Positions 52,117 to 62,625 of a DNA stretch of 64,000 bases are shown one piece after another. The notes below the pieces were generated by a model. The model had not been told where the DNA came from. It searched no databases and saw only the letters and a list, made by a program, of their open reading frames with translations. Both the position numbers and the translations under genes were made by a program. Source of the DNA: Betaproteobacteria bacterium (GTDB lineage Bacteria > Pseudomonadota > Gammaproteobacteria > Burkholderiales > SHXO01); assembly GCA_025356655.1 (NCBI GenBank), contig JANXRW010000031.1, positions 37,445 to 101,444 on the forward strand. Direction: 5' to 3'. Each line of letters begins with the position of its first letter. Positions within the stretch are counted from its first letter, which is position 1.

Positions 52117-53232
52117 TTACTCGGGGCTCTGCTCGAGGAGCCTGCGCACCTGTCGGCCGAGCGCCAGGGAGGCAGTGAGACCCGGGGACTCGATCCCGAA
52201 AAGATTGACCAATCCGGGCACTCCATGCACCTCGGGCCCGTCGACGCGGAAGTCCGCAGCGGGCGCCCCCTCTGGCGCAAGCTTCGGCCGGATTCCCGTA
52301 TAACCGGGCTGGATGGCTCCGTCGGGCAAACCGGGCCAGTAGCATCGAATGGCTTCGACGAAGGAAGCCTCCCGACTGTCGTCGAACCCGTAATCGACTT
52401 CCGCGACCCAACTCACGTCCGGGCCGAAGCGTGCCTGCCCTCCGAGATCCAGGGTCACGTGCACGCCCAAGTGGGCCTGCGTGGCGATGGGGTACACCAG
52501 CCGCCGGAAGGGTGAGCGCCCGCTCAACGTGAAATAGTGCGCCTTGGCGAAGTAGGCCGGCGGCATGTGCATGGCTGGAAAACCCACCAGCGAAGCGGCG
52601 ATTGCCTGGGCGAACAGGCCTGCCGAATTCACGACCGTGCGGGCCAGCAGTTCCGCGGGATCGTCCCCGCCCGTGCGCAGCAGGATGCCGTCCCGGCGTA
52701 CCTCACCCCCCACCATCGGCGTGCGTGTCACCAGCATCGCTCCGTGGTTCTCGCCATCCCCCTGCAAAGCCAACATGAACGCGTGGCTGTCAACGATGCC
52801 CGTGGAGGGCGACAGAAAGCCCGCCACACAGGACACGGCAGGCTCCAGGTCGCGCAGTTCCGCAATGCTCAGCCAGCGCAGGTCAGAGACCCCGTTCGCG
52901 GCGGCCTTTTCTTGGTAGGAGTGCAGCGCCGGAATCTCCGCCTCTTCGCTCGCAACGACGATCTTTCCGATGCGCGAGTGGGGGATGCCCCGCTCAGCAC
53001 AATAGGCGTACATCAACTCCTGGCCTTCAACGCAAAGCCTGGCCTTCAGGGAGCCCCGAGGGTAGTAGAGGCCGGCATGGATCACCTCGGAATTCCGGGA
53101 ACTCGTGTGCTGCCCGATCCCGTCCTCGGCCTCGAGGACGAGAACCTCGCGCCCCGCAAGGGCAAGCTCCCGCGCAATGGCCAAGCCCACAACACCAGCA
53201 CCGATGACTACGCAGTCGACAGCATCTGTCAC
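52117..53232 (-). CDS. FAD-dependent oxidoreductase, L-2-hydroxyglutarate oxidase (LhgO)-like
   Basis: The 371-residue DAO-family flavoprotein opens with [19 protein letters not shown] (FAD loop) and [25 protein letters not shown], and ends with the second FAD contact [35 protein letters not shown] is typical of the LhgO group, which oxidises L-2-hydroxyglutarate or related 2-hydroxy acids. Start GTG 53232 has weak GGA upstream. It lies upstream of the SDR/ADH pair with a 261-base gap that shows no gene. Confidence 0.87.
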   Translation of the reverse strand: MTDAVDCVVIGAGVVGLAIARELALAGREVLVLEAEDGIGQHTSSRNSEVIHAGLYYPRGSLKARLCVEGQELMYAYCAERGIPHSRIGKIVVASEEAEIPALHSYQEKAAANGVSDLRWLSIAELRDLEPAVSCVAGFLSPSTGIVDSHAFMLALQGDGENHGAMLVTRTPMVGGEVRRDGILLRTGGDDPAELLARTVVNSAGLFAQAIAASLVGFPAMHMPPAYFAKAHYFTLSGRSPFRRLVYPIATQAHLGVHVTLDLGGQARFGPDVSWVAEVDYGFDDSREASFVEAIRCYWPGLPDGAIQPGYTGIRPKLAPEGAPAADFRVDGPEVHGVPGLVNLFGIESPGLTASLALGRQVRRLLEQSPE

Positions 53233-54211
53233 GAGGGCAATCCGTCAGAAGGAAAGGGCAATGGTACCTGCTGAGCGCAAACTGCGATCGGGTGCACAGC
53301 GACGTGCGGCTGTGGGTAGGTGTGGTTTTACCCTCTCGCCCCCCACCCACCCTGCGCCTGGACCCGCCCGCCGATCGCCGGAGCGCACCGTCGCCAAACT
53401 CCATCCCCGACTGCTTATCCACGATCCGTTCGTGCGCCAGCATCGCATCGGCGAGAACGCCAGCGGCGAAGTCGCCGCTCTGCGCGCTCTCGGTCCTCGT
53501 GGTCCAGTACGCGAAGAAATCCGCTGGCAGCCTGCGCGCCGACTACGGCGACCCACTCAAAGCCCAGCCTTGATCCACAGGCGCAGTTCGCCTGCCACCC
53601 GGTTCCCCGCTCCCGATTCCAGTGGATGGGGGCGTTCGTGCGGTCGTGCCGGTATTCCAGATCGTTCTTAAGCCTTTCCGGCGACATCCCAAGGGCGTCC
53701 TGCAGTTCCTGACGGGCTGCAGCGCCGGCGGTGAAGCAAGTTCTGAATGCGGTAGAAGCGCTACAGCCGATCCATCGGCGTCAACCTTAGGATTCTCAAA
53801 GGTCGGCGATGATCGATAGGCCCATGCTGAAGGGCCAGGACGAGGCGGCGGGGTGCACGTGGCTGGCGTTGGAGCACAGCCCGTGGTGGCTTACCCCGTC
53901 CACCGTGCCTGGAATAGATCTCCTGGGTTCGGATCCTGCGGGGTGAGGTAACGCAGCCGGGAACGTTGACGAATGCCCAGCCGTGCAATTCTTAGGGGGA
54001 GGCTGCATCGGGCGATACGGGGAGTTGTAGGCGGCCAGTTTGCTGGGATGGTCCCCTTTGCCAGGCAGGACCGTGGGCCCTTGCCGTCGTTGCGGAGCGT
54101 CGCCGGAGAGGAGTTCCGCCTTCGCCTGCCCTGCGGAAGGCTCCAGGATGTCAGTGCCAGGCTGTGTAGGCCCAGCGGTCCAATTGCCCTGTTCAGAGTT
54201 AGAATCCGTGT
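53233..54211. other. Gene-poor stretch with no supported gene
   Basis: Nearly 1 kb has only short, overlapping open frames in all phases. A minus-strand stretch near 53415-53560 (LDHEDRERAERRL region) and a plus-strand stretch from 53811 (MIDRPMLKGQDEAAGCTWLA) look protein-like, but both end quickly and I recognise no family. Decayed genes are likely. No tRNA or repeat array was seen. Confidence 0.35.
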
Positions 54212-55021
54212 GTGTCTACGTCTACATCCGCCGCGCCGCCCTGCACACTCTGGGATCCCGACCTGCTGGAGCGCCACCCGGCCTTCGCGCCTCTAAGGGG
54301 CCCTGCGGGGCGTTTGGGGCAGGGCGCTTGGCCGTCGCCCCAGGCTCTGGAGGGACTGCTGCGGGATGCGTCCGCGGCCGTGGTGGGGGGGCTTCCGGTG
54401 CGGCTGGTTGGGGCGAGCGCCGAGCGCTACGAACAGCGCCTCTTCGCGACCGGTGAACTTGCCCATCGCGACGGACACTGGCATGACCTGTTCAACGCGC
54501 TGGCCTGGGCTTGCTTCCCGCGGGCCAAGGCGCAATTGAACGCAGCCCATGTGATGGCCTGGGATGCCTCGGGCGGGCAGCGTGGCCCGCGTCGGGACGC
54601 GCTCACCCTCTTCGACGAAAGTGGCCTGGTGGTGGCCTGTCCGCGCCCCGAACTCCTGGGCCTCGTGCAGTCCTTCCGCTGGAAGGACTTGTTTTGGGAC
54701 CGCCGGGCGGAGGTGTGCCGCTCGCTTCGCGTCTTCGTCTTCGGTCACGCGCTCTATGAGAAATTGCTTGCCCCCTATCCTTCCATCACCGGGCATGCCT
54801 TACTGCTGGAAGTGGACGAGTGCTTCGCCGACCGGCCTCTGGGGGAGCAATTGGCGATGGTAGACGCCGCGGTGGCCCACCGGCTGGCCCAGGGGTGGCC
54901 CGTTTCCCCCCGGGAACTTTCCCCGCTGCCGGTGCAAGGCATCCCCGGTTGGGCCCCCGAAAACGAGACGGCGTCCTTCTACGACGACGCGCGAATTTTC
55001 CGTAGCGGACGTCGCCGTTAG
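54212..55021 (+). CDS. DUF3025 domain-containing protein
   Basis: The 269-residue protein matches DUF3025 by HRDGHWHDLFNALAWACFP, RAKAQLNAAHV and QRGPRRDALTLFDESGL, the core conserved block, and by LVQSFRWKDLFWDRRAEV later. The function of the family is unknown. There is no signal peptide. The start at GTG 54212 follows directly from AT-rich sequence; it could begin a little downstream. Its stop is 21 bases before the -35 box of the rubrerythrin promoter. Confidence 0.85.
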   Translation: MSTSTSAAPPCTLWDPDLLERHPAFAPLRGPAGRLGQGAWPSPQALEGLLRDASAAVVGGLPVRLVGASAERYEQRLFATGELAHRDGHWHDLFNALAWACFPRAKAQLNAAHVMAWDASGGQRGPRRDALTLFDESGLVVACPRPELLGLVQSFRWKDLFWDRRAEVCRSLRVFVFGHALYEKLLAPYPSITGHALLLEVDECFADRPLGEQLAMVDAAVAHRLAQGWPVSPRELSPLPVQGIPGWAPENETASFYDDARIFRSGRRR

Positions 55022-55042
55022 CCTGCTGCGCGTGCGTCGGAT

Positions 55043-55072
55043 TTGACACTTGTGGCGGGCGGCACCTATACT
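55043..55072 (+). promoter_or_regulatory. Strong sigma-70 promoter of the rubrerythrin operon
   Basis: A perfect TTGACA (55043-55048), an 18-base spacer and TATACT (55067-55072) lie about 165 bases before the rubrerythrin start. Confidence 0.7.
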
Positions 55073-55083
55073 TCCCCACGATT

Positions 55084-55098
55084 TTAGATCAAGTCTAA
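55084..55098. promoter_or_regulatory. Palindrome at the rubrerythrin transcription start (possible operator)
   Basis: TTAGATCAAGTCTAA is a 5-5-5 inverted repeat (TTAGA/TCTAA) starting 11 bases after the -10 box, where a repressor would block transcription. It could serve a peroxide or metal sensor of the Fur/PerR type, but it is not a clean match to a known box. Confidence 0.45.
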
Positions 55099-55237
55099 TC
55101 GGGGTCGGGGCTGATTTTGCGGCACAGGCCGGACCCGGGAAGACCGACCCCGGACCGTCGTCGGCGCCCGCAGCACGCGGCCTGCGGCGGATCCATTGCA
55201 GTGCGATAGCGCATCCACCAGTACCCTAGGAGAATTC

Positions 55238-55660
55238 ATGAGCACTCTTAAAGGCACGCAGACCGAAGAAAACCTGAAGGCCGCCTTCGCTGGCGAGTCC
55301 CAGGCCAATCGCCGGTACCTCTACTTCGCAGCCAAGGCTGACGTGGAAGGCCAGAATGACGTGGCCGCCGTGTTCCGCTCCACCGCCGAAGGTGAGACGG
55401 GCCATGCCCACGGGCACCTGGAATACCTGGAAGCCGTTGGCGACCCCGCGACCGGGCTGCCCATCGGACGTTCGCGCGACAACCTCAAGGCAGCGATCCA
55501 CGGCGAGACGCACGAGTACACCGATATGTACCCGGGCATGGCCAAGACCGCTCGCAGCGAAGGCTTCGACGAGATCGCCGACTGGTTCGAGACGCTGGCC
55601 AAGGCCGAGCGCTCGCACGCCAACCGCTTCGCCAAGGCCCTGGAAGCACTGGCCGACTGA
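55238..55660 (+). CDS. Rubrerythrin (short form without rubredoxin domain)
   Basis: The 140-residue ferritin-like protein has the di-iron ligands in [16 protein letters not shown] (Glu), [10 protein letters not shown] (ExxH), [13 protein letters not shown] (Glu) and [11 protein letters not shown] (ExxH). The C-terminal rubredoxin CxxC domain of classical rubrerythrin is missing. Such proteins reduce hydrogen peroxide in the cytoplasm and need an outside electron donor. The Fe-S oxidoreductase encoded next is a natural candidate. AGGAG precedes ATG 55238. Confidence 0.92.
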   Translation: MSTLKGTQTEENLKAAFAGESQANRRYLYFAAKADVEGQNDVAAVFRSTAEGETGHAHGHLEYLEAVGDPATGLPIGRSRDNLKAAIHGETHEYTDMYPGMAKTARSEGFDEIADWFETLAKAERSHANRFAKALEALAD

Positions 55661-55766
55661 TGGCCTGCTGGGGCGCGGCCCTGTTCCGCGCCCCGTAGCT
55701 GGCCCGGCCCCGGGGCTGCCCGTCCGGCCCCGGCGATTTACCTCTGTCTCGCCCAAGGATGAAGCC

Positions 55767-57092
55767 ATGAGCCGCGAAGGAAGCCTAGAGGCGCCGACCC
55801 GCCACGCGCTGGACTGGAAGAACCCCGAGTTCTACGACGAGGGGCTGCTCATGGGCGAACTGGAACGCGTCTTCGACGTGTGCCATGGCTGCCGCCGCTG
55901 TTTCAATTTGTGTAACGCCTTCCCCACGCTCTTCGATCTGGTCGATGAGAGCAAGACGGGGGAGCTGGATTCAGTGGATCGCAAGTCGTACTGGAAGGTG
56001 GTCGACCAGTGCTATCTCTGCGACATGTGCTACCTCACCAAATGCCCCTACGTGCCGCCGCATCCGCTCAATCTCGATTTCCCGCACTTGATGCTGCGTG
56101 CCAAGGCGGTGAAATTCAAGCAGGGCGGGACGAATTTCCGGGACCGCCTGCTCTCCAGCACCGACGCCCTGGGCAAATTGGCGGCCATTCCGGTGGTGGT
56201 TAAGGTCGTCAACGCCGCCAACCGTTCACCCACGGTGCGCAAGGCCATGGAGTCGGTCCTGGGTATTGCTCAGGAGCGGCGCCTGCCGCCCTACGACAGT
56301 GCGAAGTTTCGGTCTACGGCCAAGCCTGCGCAGAGCTTCCCGGTTCGCGATGGCGCCGGCACGCCGGGCAAGGTGGCGGTGTTCTCCACCTGCTACGTGA
56401 ATTACAACGAGCCCGGAATCGGCCACGACCTGCTGCGCGTGCTTGAGCACAACGAGATCCCTGCCACGACGCTTCAGTCGGAGGTCTGCTGCGGCATGCC
56501 CAAGCTGGAACTAGGGGATCTGGAGGCGGTCGAACGGCTCATGCAGGCAAATATTCCGGTTCTGGCAAAGCTGGCCGCCCAGGGCTATGCCCTAATGAGC
56601 CCCGTTCCCTCGTGCACCCTCATGTTCAAGCAGGAACTGCCCTTATTATTCCCCGACAATCCCGAGGTCAAGGCCGTGGGCAAGGCATTCTTCGACCCCT
56701 TCGAGTACCTGTCCCTGCGCCACCGGGACGGCTTGCTCAAAACCGAGTTTAGTCAGCCGCTGGGCAAGGTTTCCTATCATGTGCCCTGCCACCTTCGGGT
56801 ACAAAACATGGGGCTGCGTACCCAGGAAGTGCTGAAACTGGTCCCTGGTACCGAACTCTCCACGGTGGAGCGCTGCTCGGGCCATGACGGCACCTGGGGC
56901 GTGAAGAGGGAGTACTTCGCGGACTCCATGAAGATCGGCAAGCCGGTGTTCAAACAGATGGCGACGCCCAAGCCCGACCACATCAGTTCCGATTGCCCGA
57001 TCGCCGGCATCCACATCCATCAGGGCATGGGGGAGGGCGCGCCGGAGGCGGAGCACCCCATCACTTTGCTGCGCGCTGCCTACGGCATCTAG
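55767..57092 (+). CDS. Fe-S oxidoreductase with two 4Fe-4S clusters and CCG domains (GlpC/HdrD-like)
   Basis: The 441-residue protein has two ferredoxin-type cluster motifs, CHGCRRCFNLCNAFP (near 37-51) and CYLCDMCYLTKCPYVP (near 80-95). Two cysteine-rich CCG domains follow: FSTCYVNYNEPGIG with EVCCGMP, and YHVPCHLRVQNMG with ERCSGHDGTWG. This is the GlpC/heterodisulfide-reductase D layout for electron transfer. AAGGATG lies upstream of ATG 55767. It sits between rubrerythrin and the DUF3501 gene and probably feeds electrons to the di-iron site. Confidence 0.9.
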   Translation: MSREGSLEAPTRHALDWKNPEFYDEGLLMGELERVFDVCHGCRRCFNLCNAFPTLFDLVDESKTGELDSVDRKSYWKVVDQCYLCDMCYLTKCPYVPPHPLNLDFPHLMLRAKAVKFKQGGTNFRDRLLSSTDALGKLAAIPVVVKVVNAANRSPTVRKAMESVLGIAQERRLPPYDSAKFRSTAKPAQSFPVRDGAGTPGKVAVFSTCYVNYNEPGIGHDLLRVLEHNEIPATTLQSEVCCGMPKLELGDLEAVERLMQANIPVLAKLAAQGYALMSPVPSCTLMFKQELPLLFPDNPEVKAVGKAFFDPFEYLSLRHRDGLLKTEFSQPLGKVSYHVPCHLRVQNMGLRTQEVLKLVPGTELSTVERCSGHDGTWGVKREYFADSMKIGKPVFKQMATPKPDHISSDCPIAGIHIHQGMGEGAPEAEHPITLLRAAYGI

Positions 57093-57126
57093 TGGCCCAC
57101 CGACCGAACACCAGGAGAACCCAATC

Positions 57127-57744
57127 GTGCTGACCAAGGAGAAAACCCGGAAGTCACCCCGCGGCGTGGCCCGCGAGAGCCTGCTCAGTCTGGAAGCGTA
57201 CGCACGCGTGCGCGGTGAATTCCGCGCCAATGTCATCGCGCACAAGAAGGCGCGGACTGTTCAACTGGGTGATCACGTCACCCTGCTCTTCGAAGACGAG
57301 ATGACCGTGCGCTACCAGATCCAGGAGATGCTGCGCGTGGAGCGGATCTTTGAAGAAGCGGGGATCACGGCGGAACTCGAGGCCTACAATCCGCTCATCC
57401 CTGATGGCAGCAACTGGAAGGCCACCATGTTGATCCAGTACCCGGACGTGGAAGAGCGCCAGCGGGCCTTGGGTCGGCTGATCGGCGTGGAGGATCGAGT
57501 CTGGGTGCAGGTCGTAGGCTGCCCGAGGGTCTACGCCATCGCTGATGAAGACTTGGACCGAGAGAACGAGACCAAGACTTCCAGCGTGCATTTCCTGCGC
57601 TTCGAGCTCGATGAATCCAACAAACGCGCGCTCGCTGCCGGGGCCCGCTTCCGCGTGGGGGTAGACCACCCGAACTGCAATTTCACGGAGGATGACTTGT
57701 CCGCGGACGTGCACGCCTCACTGGTCCAGGACCTGGCGCTGTAG
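57127..57744 (+). CDS. DUF3501 family protein
   Basis: The 205-residue protein matches DUF3501: RVRGEFRANVIAHKKARTVQ, VTLLFEDEMTVRYQIQEMLR, NPLIPDGSNWKATMLIQYPD, VHFLRFEL and VDHPNC. The family has no known function but often accompanies rubrerythrin and Fe-S oxidoreductase genes, as here. It starts at GTG 57127 with AGGAGAAC upstream and follows the Fe-S gene by 34 bases. It is cytoplasmic. Confidence 0.88.
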   Translation: MLTKEKTRKSPRGVARESLLSLEAYARVRGEFRANVIAHKKARTVQLGDHVTLLFEDEMTVRYQIQEMLRVERIFEEAGITAELEAYNPLIPDGSNWKATMLIQYPDVEERQRALGRLIGVEDRVWVQVVGCPRVYAIADEDLDRENETKTSSVHFLRFELDESNKRALAAGARFRVGVDHPNCNFTEDDLSADVHASLVQDLAL

Positions 57745-58868
57745 CCGCTGCGGGTGTTTTCCTGCTCCGCGGCAGGCTTGCGGCGTCGGGTCAAGAAGGT
57801 CACGGTAGTCTCAGCCACTGGTTGAAGAACCCGGGTACAGCCGGGGTGACCGCGCTTCGTTGGCGGCTCTCCTCCGGGGGTGAAGGGCCCGGTTTCCTGT
57901 AGCCAATGGAGCAGACCGCGACATGTCCACCCCTTCCATGGAAGGCCGTCGGCTCGACCTCGTCGGACGTCGCCTGAATCACCCACGTCCCCATTGCCTT
58001 GTGGCTCTGGAATGGCCCGGTCGTGGCAGGCGCAGGCCGATGGGGACGGCGCCAGCGACCGGGCGGGCAGCTTCCGCGACATCCTGCGGGAGCAGCCATC
58101 GCCGAGGCGGGGCCGCGGTAGGCCGAAGCCTCGCGCCGCGGGAATTTCTGCCGACATTCCCGGGCGGTCGATCGGAGTCACATCCAGCGCCACTCCGATT
58201 GGGGTCGCGATTTCTCCGGCCTGTGGTTGGACGCCAACCGCGTATACTCCCGTGTCTATTTGAAGACCGAGGGCGATAGACTGGAGTTCGCGCAGGAGCG
58301 GAAACTCGAGCCTAACGGCCGCAGGCGGGAGTTGAATCCTGTCGATCGCCTGCTCGACATCGGCTGGGTTGGAGCGGGCTTGTGCGCTGGGCTGTTCGCC
58401 ATCACGGGGCGCATGGCTGACAGCGGACTCCAAGACCGCTGCGAGGTGCGCTTGCTCGACTACCGGGGCATCCCCGAGGACGAGTCCTTCGACAAAGTCA
58501 CCAGCAAAGTCACCAGCGTTGGTGGCTTCGAGCATCAGGGAGTGGCTCAGCGTGGCATCTATGTCGCCAAGATTAACCGCCCTCGCAAGCCCGGCGCCTG
58601 GGTGCTCAACCCGGGAATCACCACCCACTCGCTCGACGGTGGCGAACTCGCCAGCGGTGGTGGGCAGCACGGCGCGCGACGGCCTGGAACTGTACGATGC
58701 CGAATGCCTGCGCCCGCACGCAAAGGTGTTGCGTGCCGGGCTGATCGACAGGGTGGGTGCTGTCCATGCCTTCCGTTGAGGCGGGCTCTCGCTGTTTCAG
58801 ATTCTTGCGTTCAAGCCCGGGGAGGATGACTCCCTGCCCTATGCCCTGACACCGGACCCCCTGTACCG
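57745..58868. other. Gene-poor stretch with degenerate coding-like segments
   Basis: No intact gene is supported across 1.1 kb. In one plus-strand frame, DGLELYDAECLRPHAKVLRA (from about 58675) runs to an in-frame TGA at about 58778 and then continues in the same frame with LFQILAFKPGEDDSLPYALT to a second TGA at about 58869. This looks like a gene with a premature stop. I do not recognise the family. Long antisense frames here show no motif. Confidence 0.4.
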
Positions 58869-59447
58869 ATGACGATCCAATCAAGCCTTTCGAATTTCGC
58901 CGGTCGCGCCCTGTGTGTGACCGTCTGGGTGTTTCTGGCACTGCCGCCCACGTCCAGCGTCGCGGTGGAGCAGGGCAAGGGCAACGCGCCGATCGATACG
59001 CCCTCCGGGGGCTTCCTGTCCAATGAGTGGAAGGAGGAGGCTCCCCAATTTCCCAAGCCGCCCCTCGACAAGGACCTGGTGGAGTTCAAGCCGCGCGGGC
59101 GTACGCTGAGTGCGTTCTTTGTCGACGGGCCGTCGCTCGGTGTGGGAGGCGACGCCGTGGTGCGCTTCTCTCTGGTTATTCGCAATCCGGCGGGCGGGCG
59201 CCAAGTGATGTACGTGGGCGTGCGGTGCAAGACGCACGAGTGGAAGACCTACGGGGGGTTGCGCCCGGAGGGGCGTTGGAACGAGTTCGCGGATCCGCAG
59301 TGGCACCGGATCCTCTCTAAGGGCTACAACGATTACGAGCAGACGCTGGTGCAGGACTATTTGTGCACGGGTAATTCGCCTGCCGCGGACGCGCGCGCGC
59401 TGCTCGCTGGTTTAAGGCTGCCCGGCGCGCGCGAGTCGCACCACTGA
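58869..59447 (+). CDS. CNP1-like family exported protein
   Basis: The 192-residue protein has a signal peptide (CVTVWVFLALPPTSSVA). The CNP1-like domain includes LVEFKPRGRTLSAFFVDGPS, VVRFSLVIRNPAGGRQVMY, GVRCKTHEWKTYG and QTLVQDYLC. CNP1-like proteins are small, mainly betaproteobacterial, exported proteins of unknown function, commonly next to proB. It is convergent with proB (27-base gap). Confidence 0.86.
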   Translation: MTIQSSLSNFAGRALCVTVWVFLALPPTSSVAVEQGKGNAPIDTPSGGFLSNEWKEEAPQFPKPPLDKDLVEFKPRGRTLSAFFVDGPSLGVGGDAVVRFSLVIRNPAGGRQVMYVGVRCKTHEWKTYGGLRPEGRWNEFADPQWHRILSKGYNDYEQTLVQDYLCTGNSPAADARALLAGLRLPGARESHH

Positions 59448-59474
59448 GGCGCCTGCACAGCGCTGCGCGAGAAC

Positions 59475-60602
59475 TCAGAGCAGGACCAGGTTATCGCGGT
59501 GGATGAGTTCCAGTGCGTCCACGTAGCCCAGCGCGGATTCGATCTCGCCGCTGGGACGGCCGATGATGCGCGCCGTTTCCGCCGCATTGTAGTTCACCAG
59601 CCCGCGGGCCACCTCGCGTCCCTTGGGGTCCAGGCAGCTCACCACCTCGCCTCGGCCGAACTGACCCGTCAGCGCGCGCACACCGATGGGCAAAAGGCTC
59701 TTGCCATCCTCGCGCAGGGCCCGAACGGCACCCTCATCCAAGTCGAGCGTGCCGCGGACCTGTAGATGATCCGCCAGCCACTGTTTGCGCGCCGCCAGAG
59801 TGGGCGTCTGCGCCCGCAATTCGGTCCCAATCATCTCCCCTGCTGCCAGGCGCAGGAGCACGTCGGGTTCCCGCCCCGAGGCGATGATGGTGTGGGCCCC
59901 GCTGCGTGCGGCCCGGCGCGCCGCTCGGATCTTGGTGATCATGCCCCCGCTACCGATATTGCTACCCGCCCCGCCGGCCATCTCCTCCAGGGCAGGGTCG
60001 CCGGCCTGCGCTTCGCGTACGAGGCGTGCATCGGGGTTGTTACGCGGGTCGCTGGTATAGAGACCGCTCTGGTCCGTGAGAATCACCAGCGTGTCGGCTT
60101 CCACCAGGTTGGTGACGAGCGCCCCCAGGGTGTCGTTGTCACCGAAGCGGATCTCCTCGGTGGCGACGGTGTCGTTTTCGTTGATGACCGGCACCGCCCG
60201 CAGTCCCAATAGCGTCCGAAGGGTCGTGCGGGCGTTCAGGTAGCGGTCCCGGTTGGCCAGGTCTTCGTGCGTCAGCAGAATCTGGGCCGCCCGCAGGCCG
60301 TGGGTGCGGAAACAGGATTCGTAGGCCTGCACCAAGCCCATCTGGCCCACCGCGGCCGCAGCCTGCAGGTCGTGCAGTTCCTTGGGGCGGCGGGTCCAGC
60401 CCAAGCGCTGCATGCCCTCCGCAACGGCGCCGCTGGATACCAGCAGCACTTCCCGGTCCTGACGCCAGAGTTCGGAGATCTGCGCGGCCCAGCAGGCCAG
60501 CGCCTCATGGTCCAGTCCTTGGCCTCCGGCGGTAACGAGGCTGCTGCCCACCTTGACCACCAGACGCCTGGCTTGGGCCAGAACCGATTCAGCGGTTTGC
60601 AT
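59475..60602 (-). CDS. proB: Glutamate 5-kinase
   Basis: The 375-residue enzyme has an N-terminal kinase domain ([51 protein letters not shown]-type loop read as GSGGMITKI) and a C-terminal PUA domain (about 275-360). It phosphorylates glutamate in the first step of proline synthesis and is feedback-inhibited by proline in this family. ATG 60602 lies 5 bases after the obgE stop with GAGG upstream, so the two are coupled. The longer ATG at 60710 is inside obgE. Confidence 0.96.
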   Translation of the reverse strand: MQTAESVLAQARRLVVKVGSSLVTAGGQGLDHEALACWAAQISELWRQDREVLLVSSGAVAEGMQRLGWTRRPKELHDLQAAAAVGQMGLVQAYESCFRTHGLRAAQILLTHEDLANRDRYLNARTTLRTLLGLRAVPVINENDTVATEEIRFGDNDTLGALVTNLVEADTLVILTDQSGLYTSDPRNNPDARLVREAQAGDPALEEMAGGAGSNIGSGGMITKIRAARRAARSGAHTIIASGREPDVLLRLAAGEMIGTELRAQTPTLAARKQWLADHLQVRGTLDLDEGAVRALREDGKSLLPIGVRALTGQFGRGEVVSCLDPKGREVARGLVNYNAAETARIIGRPSGEIESALGYVDALELIHRDNLVLL

Positions 60603-60607
60603 CGGCC

Positions 60608-61785
<1,178 letters not shown>

Positions 61786-61808
61786 CCTGGTTCAGCGTGT
61801 TGCCGGTG

Positions 61809-62072
61809 TTAGGCGGCGAGCGGCACGATTCTTACGGTCTTGCGCTGCTCGGCACCCTTGATAAGGAATTCCACGTGCCCCTCGACCTTGGCAAACAGGG
61901 TGTGATCCTTGCCCATGCCGACGTTCTCGCCCGCGTGCACCTGGGTGCCGCGCTGGCGGACGATGATGTTGCCGGCGAGGACGAGTTGTCCGCCGTAACG
62001 CTTGACGCCAAGGCGCTTGGCTTGACTGTCGCGGCCGTTGCGTGAACTGCCGCCTGCTTTCTTGTGAGCCAT
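61809..62072 (-). CDS. rpmA: 50S ribosomal protein L27
   Basis: The 87-residue protein begins [20 protein letters not shown], followed by [20 protein letters not shown], the full L27 signature. L27 sits near the peptidyl-transferase centre. It follows rplU by 43 bases, and the pair shares the promoter at 62473-62501. Confidence 0.98.
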   Translation of the reverse strand: MAHKKAGGSSRNGRDSQAKRLGVKRYGGQLVLAGNIIVRQRGTQVHAGENVGMGKDHTLFAKVEGHVEFLIKGAEQRKTVRIVPLAA

Positions 62073-62115
62073 CTTTGCGTGCTCCCTCTAGTCGAGTCCG
62101 TGGTGTCCGCGCCCT

Positions 62116-62427
62116 TTAGGCGCTGATGCCCACGACCTGGATTTCCGTGTAGTTCTGCCGGTGACCCTGGGTCTTGCGGTAGTGTTTCCGGCGGCGCATC
62201 TTGAAAATCTTGATTTTCTCACCGCGCCCATGGGAGAGCACGGTGGCCGTGACGGTGGCGCCGGCGAGCAGCGGTGCGCCAACTTTCAGCGCGTCCCCGT
62301 CAGCCACAAGCAGCACCTGGTCAAGGGTTACTTCCGCCCCCACTTCTGCCGGGAGGCTTTCAATCTTGAGCTTTTGGCCCGCGGCAACCTTGTATTGCTT
62401 GCCGCCCGTCTTGATCACTGCGTACAT
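62116..62427 (-). CDS. rplU: 50S ribosomal protein L21
   Basis: The 103-residue protein has the L21 start [20 protein letters not shown] and the C-terminal [20 protein letters not shown] that contacts 23S rRNA. It is the first gene of rplU-rpmA, divergent from ispB. Confidence 0.98.
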   Translation of the reverse strand: MYAVIKTGGKQYKVAAGQKLKIESLPAEVGAEVTLDQVLLVADGDALKVGAPLLAGATVTATVLSHGRGEKIKIFKMRRRKHYRKTQGHRQNYTEIQVVGISA

Positions 62428-62472
62428 GGCCGGTCCTGAAAAGGAATTTCGTCGGTCTACAAAGAACCGGCG

Positions 62473-62501
62473 ATTATACTGGAGGGGGCCGGAGAAGTCA
62501 A
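62473..62501 (-). promoter_or_regulatory. Sigma-70 promoter of rplU-rpmA
   Basis: On the minus strand TTGACT (62496-62501) and a perfect TATAAT (62473-62478) are 17 bases apart, about 45 bases before the rplU start. Confidence 0.8.
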
Positions 62502-62625
62502 AGCAAAACCCCGCGCCCGAAGTGGTCAGCGGTGAGCCGCCGTAGCGTCACACGTGATTGGGGCCGGGAGTGCGATAATACGGCCATCGGGCCCCCGGCC
62601 GCCTAACCGAGTAGCGCTCCCAAAC

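Noticed and set aside
51088..52515. 475-residue plus-strand open frame
   Set aside because: It is antisense to the SDR and the FAD oxidoreductase genes, which have clear motifs; the plus frame has none.
57531..58670. 379-residue minus-strand open frame
   Set aside because: It covers the end of DUF3501 and the gene-poor stretch. It has Pro/Arg-rich composition without motifs, typical of an antisense frame in GC-rich DNA.
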